Position numbers and translations under genes: made by a program
Part shown: positions 61,948 to 64,000 of the stretch, one piece after another
How positions within the stretch are numbered: the stretch's first letter is position 1
Layout of the letters: every line of letters starts with the position of its first letter
Notes under the pieces: generated by a model
Told to the model about the DNA's origin: nothing
Seen by the model: only the letters and a program-made list of their open reading frames with translations
The model's database searches: none
Source: Fulvimarina sp039652615
GTDB taxonomy: Bacteria > Pseudomonadota > Alphaproteobacteria > Rhizobiales > Rhizobiaceae
Direction: 5' to 3'
DNA length: 64,000 nt
Assembly (NCBI RefSeq): GCF_039652615.1
Contig: NZ_JBDJAC010000006.1
Coordinates: forward strand, 186,001-250,000

Positions 61948-63098
61948 TTTTCGCCAGATATCTCGGAGCCCGCGTCTGGTTCCTCGTGCTTCTTCTGGTC
62001 GCAGCGGCCGTTCTCGTGCCCATGGCAAGCCTCTGGCTGCCGCCCTCGAGCCCCTTCCACGTGCCGCCCTATGCGGTGCCGCTCATCGGAAAATATATCT
62101 GCTACGCTCTGCTGGCCCTCTCGCTCGATCTTGTCTGGGGCTATCTCGGCATCCTGTCGCTCGGACACGGCGCGTTCTTCGCGCTCGGCGGTTATGCCAT
62201 GGGCATGTATCTGATGCGCCAGATCGGCTCGCGCGGGGTCTATGGCGATCCGGTCCTGCCGGACTTCATGGTGTTCCTGAACTGGCAGGAGCTGCCGTGG
62301 TACTGGTACGGTTTCGACCAGTTCTGGTTTGCGGCGCTGATGGTGATGGTCGCGCCGGGCCTGCTGGCCTTCGTCTTCGGCTATTTCGCCTTTCGAAGCC
62401 GCGTCACGGGCGTCTACCTGTCGATTATCACCCAAGCCATGACCTACGCTCTGCTGCTCGCCTTCTTCCGAAACGATATGGGCTTTGGCGGCAATAATGG
62501 CCTCACCGATTTCAAGGACATTCTGGGCTATTCGATCCAGGCCCCGGAGACGCGCGCGTCGCTGTTTGCCGCAAGCTGTATCGCGCTTGCCCTCGGTGTC
62601 GTCATCGTCGGTGCGATCACCCGCTCCAAACTCGGCAATCTGATGATCGCCGTGCGCGATGCAGAGAGCCGGACGCGCTTCATCGGCTGGCGACCGGAAT
62701 ATGTGAAACTCTTTGCCTTCACCTTGTCGGCGGTGATGGCCGGAATTGCCGGCGCCCTCTACGTGCCGCAGGTCGGCATCATCAATCCCGGCGAGTTCGA
62801 TCCGGTGAATTCCATCGAGATCGTCGTTTGGGCAGCCGTCGGCGGACGCGGCACACTGATCGGTCCGGTTCTCGGGGCGCTCCTCGTCAATTACGGCAAG
62901 ACGATCTTTACATCGATCGCTCCTGAATACTGGCTGTTCGTTCTCGGCGGTCTTTTCGTCTTCGTGACGCTCTTCCTGCCGCGCGGGATCGTCGGCACGT
63001 TCGATCACGGCTGGAATGCGTGGAAGGAGCGCCGAGCCGCGAGCCAGCGCGAAAAGGGCGAGGGGACGGGCGAGCCCACGCCAAGCCCTGCGGAATGA
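61944..63098 (+). CDS. urtC: Urea ABC transporter permease UrtC
   Basis: Second urea permease, 384 residues, about nine or ten helices with the core LiV-type motif LSLDLVWGYLGILSLGHGAFFALGGYA and VWAAVGGRGTLIGPVLGALLVNYG. ATGA overlaps at both ends (urtB stop, urtD start) show strict translational coupling. A short charged tail (REKGEGTGEP) ends the protein. Confidence 0.94.
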   Translation: MIFARYLGARVWFLVLLLVAAAVLVPMASLWLPPSSPFHVPPYAVPLIGKYICYALLALSLDLVWGYLGILSLGHGAFFALGGYAMGMYLMRQIGSRGVYGDPVLPDFMVFLNWQELPWYWYGFDQFWFAALMVMVAPGLLAFVFGYFAFRSRVTGVYLSIITQAMTYALLLAFFRNDMGFGGNNGLTDFKDILGYSIQAPETRASLFAASCIALALGVVIVGAITRSKLGNLMIAVRDAESRTRFIGWRPEYVKLFAFTLSAVMAGIAGALYVPQVGIINPGEFDPVNSIEIVVWAAVGGRGTLIGPVLGALLVNYGKTIFTSIAPEYWLFVLGGLFVFVTLFLPRGIVGTFDHGWNAWKERRAASQREKGEGTGEPTPSPAE

Positions 63099-64000
63099 CC
63101 ATGACCGATCAATCAACTGCACGCCTGAAAGCGGCCGAACAGGCCAAGACGCTCGAAGAACCCCAGGGGCAATTCCCGGAGACGACGGGTGAGGACGGAA
63201 CGACCGGGGGGCACGACAGCCGACCGGCGAGCGAAACTGGCGCAGACGAGGCGCCGGAGGCTGCTCCCGCACCGATACCTGCGAGCGACGAAACCCTTCC
63301 GAAGGGCGAGGGGGGCGCCGGCGAACCGGCGGGCGTCGCCGAGCCGGTCGTCTCGCCGCACCCTTATGCGACCCAGCTCCGCCATGAGCGGATCGAAAAG
63401 GAAAATCGGCTCGGCGCCCGCCGCGAGACGCTTCTCTATCTCGACGGGGTCAACAAGACCTTCGACGGCTTCAAGGCGATCAACAACCTCTCGCTGGTCG
63501 TGCAGCGTGGAGAGATGCGCGCGATCATCGGCCCGAACGGGGCCGGCAAGACGACGATGATGGACATCATCACCGGGAAGACGAAGCCCGACACCGGCGA
63601 TGTCTATTTCGCCGGTGATATCGACCTGACGAAATACGACGAGGCGTCGATCGCCTCCATGGGCATCGGCCGCAAGTTCCAGAAGCCGACCGTCTTCGAG
63701 AGCCTCACCATCGAGGACAATCTGCGGCTTTCGATGGAAGGCTCCCGTTCCGTTCTGAGGACGCTGTTCCACCGCAGGAGCGGCAGGGAGAACGACCTCG
63801 TCGAAGAGATCCTCGATGAGACCCGGCTGGTCGAACGACGCCATGCGAGGGCCGCCGACCTCTCCCATGGCCAGAAGCAGTGGCTGGAGATCGGCATGCT
63901 GCTCGCCCAGGACCCCGAGCTTCTTCTGGTCGACGAGCCGGTTGCCGGCATGACCGACGCCGAGACGGAGGAAACCGCGCGGCTGCTGCGCAAGATCGCC
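63095..64000 (+). CDS. urtD: Urea ABC transporter ATPase UrtD, long N-terminus, cut by window edge
   Basis: ATPase of the urea importer. Its core starts near residue 113 (LLYLDGVNKTFDGFKAINNLSL) with Walker A GPNGAGKTT, the UrtD-specific MDIITGKTKPDTG, signature LSHGQKQWLEIGMLL and Walker B LLLVDEPVAGM. Residues 1-112 are an acidic E/P/G/A-rich extension; no ATG, GTG or TTG codon occurs between residue 3 and the core, so the extension must be translated. Start 63095 (ATGA overlap with urtC) or ATG 63101. The C-terminus and urtE lie beyond the window. Confidence 0.94.
   Translation, partial: MTMTDQSTARLKAAEQAKTLEEPQGQFPETTGEDGTTGGHDSRPASETGADEAPEAAPAPIPASDETLPKGEGGAGEPAGVAEPVVSPHPYATQLRHERIEKENRLGARRETLLYLDGVNKTFDGFKAINNLSLVVQRGEMRAIIGPNGAGKTTMMDIITGKTKPDTGDVYFAGDIDLTKYDEASIASMGIGRKFQKPTVFESLTIEDNLRLSMEGSRSVLRTLFHRRSGRENDLVEEILDETRLVERRHARAADLSHGQKQWLEIGMLLAQDPELLLVDEPVAGMTDAETEETARLLRKIA

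Overview
The window looks like chromosomal DNA of a Hyphomicrobiales (Rhizobiales) alphaproteobacterium. This is inferred from gene families and gene order: aapJQMP, lptC-lptA-lptB-rpoN-hpf-ptsN, phoR-pstSCAB-phoU-phoB, sppA-ihfB-lapA, olsB, urtABCD, and an alphaproteobacterial-type tRNA-His with A73 and no G-1. The DNA is GC-rich, so many long antisense open frames are shadows. Nothing resembles a phage, transposase, integrase or CRISPR array. Genus cannot be fixed from sequence alone; a marine or Aurantimonadaceae-like member is only a guess.

Layout. 1-8.2 kb: a metallo-beta-lactamase-fold hydrolase (cut by the window edge), a TPR protein built on a 141-bp tandem repeat, a two-gene ABC-2 exporter, a ceramidase-family membrane enzyme, an SDR and a fused dihydroxyacetone kinase. 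8.2-18 kb: asd, a Gfo/Idh/MocA oxidoreductase with a GNAT, metY, a secreted protein made of eight 23-residue repeats, a SOUL protein, a PNPOx-family protein and metC. 17.9-22.6 kb: the general amino-acid importer aapJQMP. 22.7-31.4 kb: an AI-2E/PerM protein, a 27-residue membrane peptide, an amidase, cobalamin genes (cobS, cbiD, cobK), an ECF sigma factor with an NrsF-type anti-sigma partner, a LysE exporter and tRNA-His. 31.8-40.5 kb: the phosphate regulon. 40.6-44 kb: a DapA-family enzyme, thiD and a diguanylate cyclase. 44-50 kb (minus strand): LPS transport, sigma-54 and nitrogen-PTS operon. 50-58 kb: sppA, ihfB, lapA, a CoxG-like protein, two RNA methyltransferases, lspA, an AcuI-like reductase, olsB and a frameshifted SPOR-like gene. 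58.7-64 kb: the urea importer urtABCD, with urtD cut by the window edge.

How the parts work together. Three nutrient importers (amino acids, phosphate, urea) each put the binding-protein gene first, followed by a hairpin and then the membrane genes, a layout suited to excess binding protein. Control signals can be read directly: a three-repeat Pho box before pstS, a textbook sigma-54 promoter before urtA (rpoN is also in the window), and an ECF-type promoter before the ECF sigma gene that suggests autoregulation. The phosphate operon carries its own sensor (PhoR), regulator (PhoB) and PhoU. Ornithine lipid synthesis (OlsB) next to the phosphate system fits phosphate-sparing membrane remodelling, but no direct link is visible.

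Less ordinary features: two families of dispersed intergenic repeats, an orphan intrinsic terminator suggesting a small RNA, a perfect operator-like dyad upstream of aapJ, an AapM enlarged by about 115 residues, a UrtD with an acidic N-terminal extension of about 110 residues, and a one-base frameshift in a SPOR-like gene.
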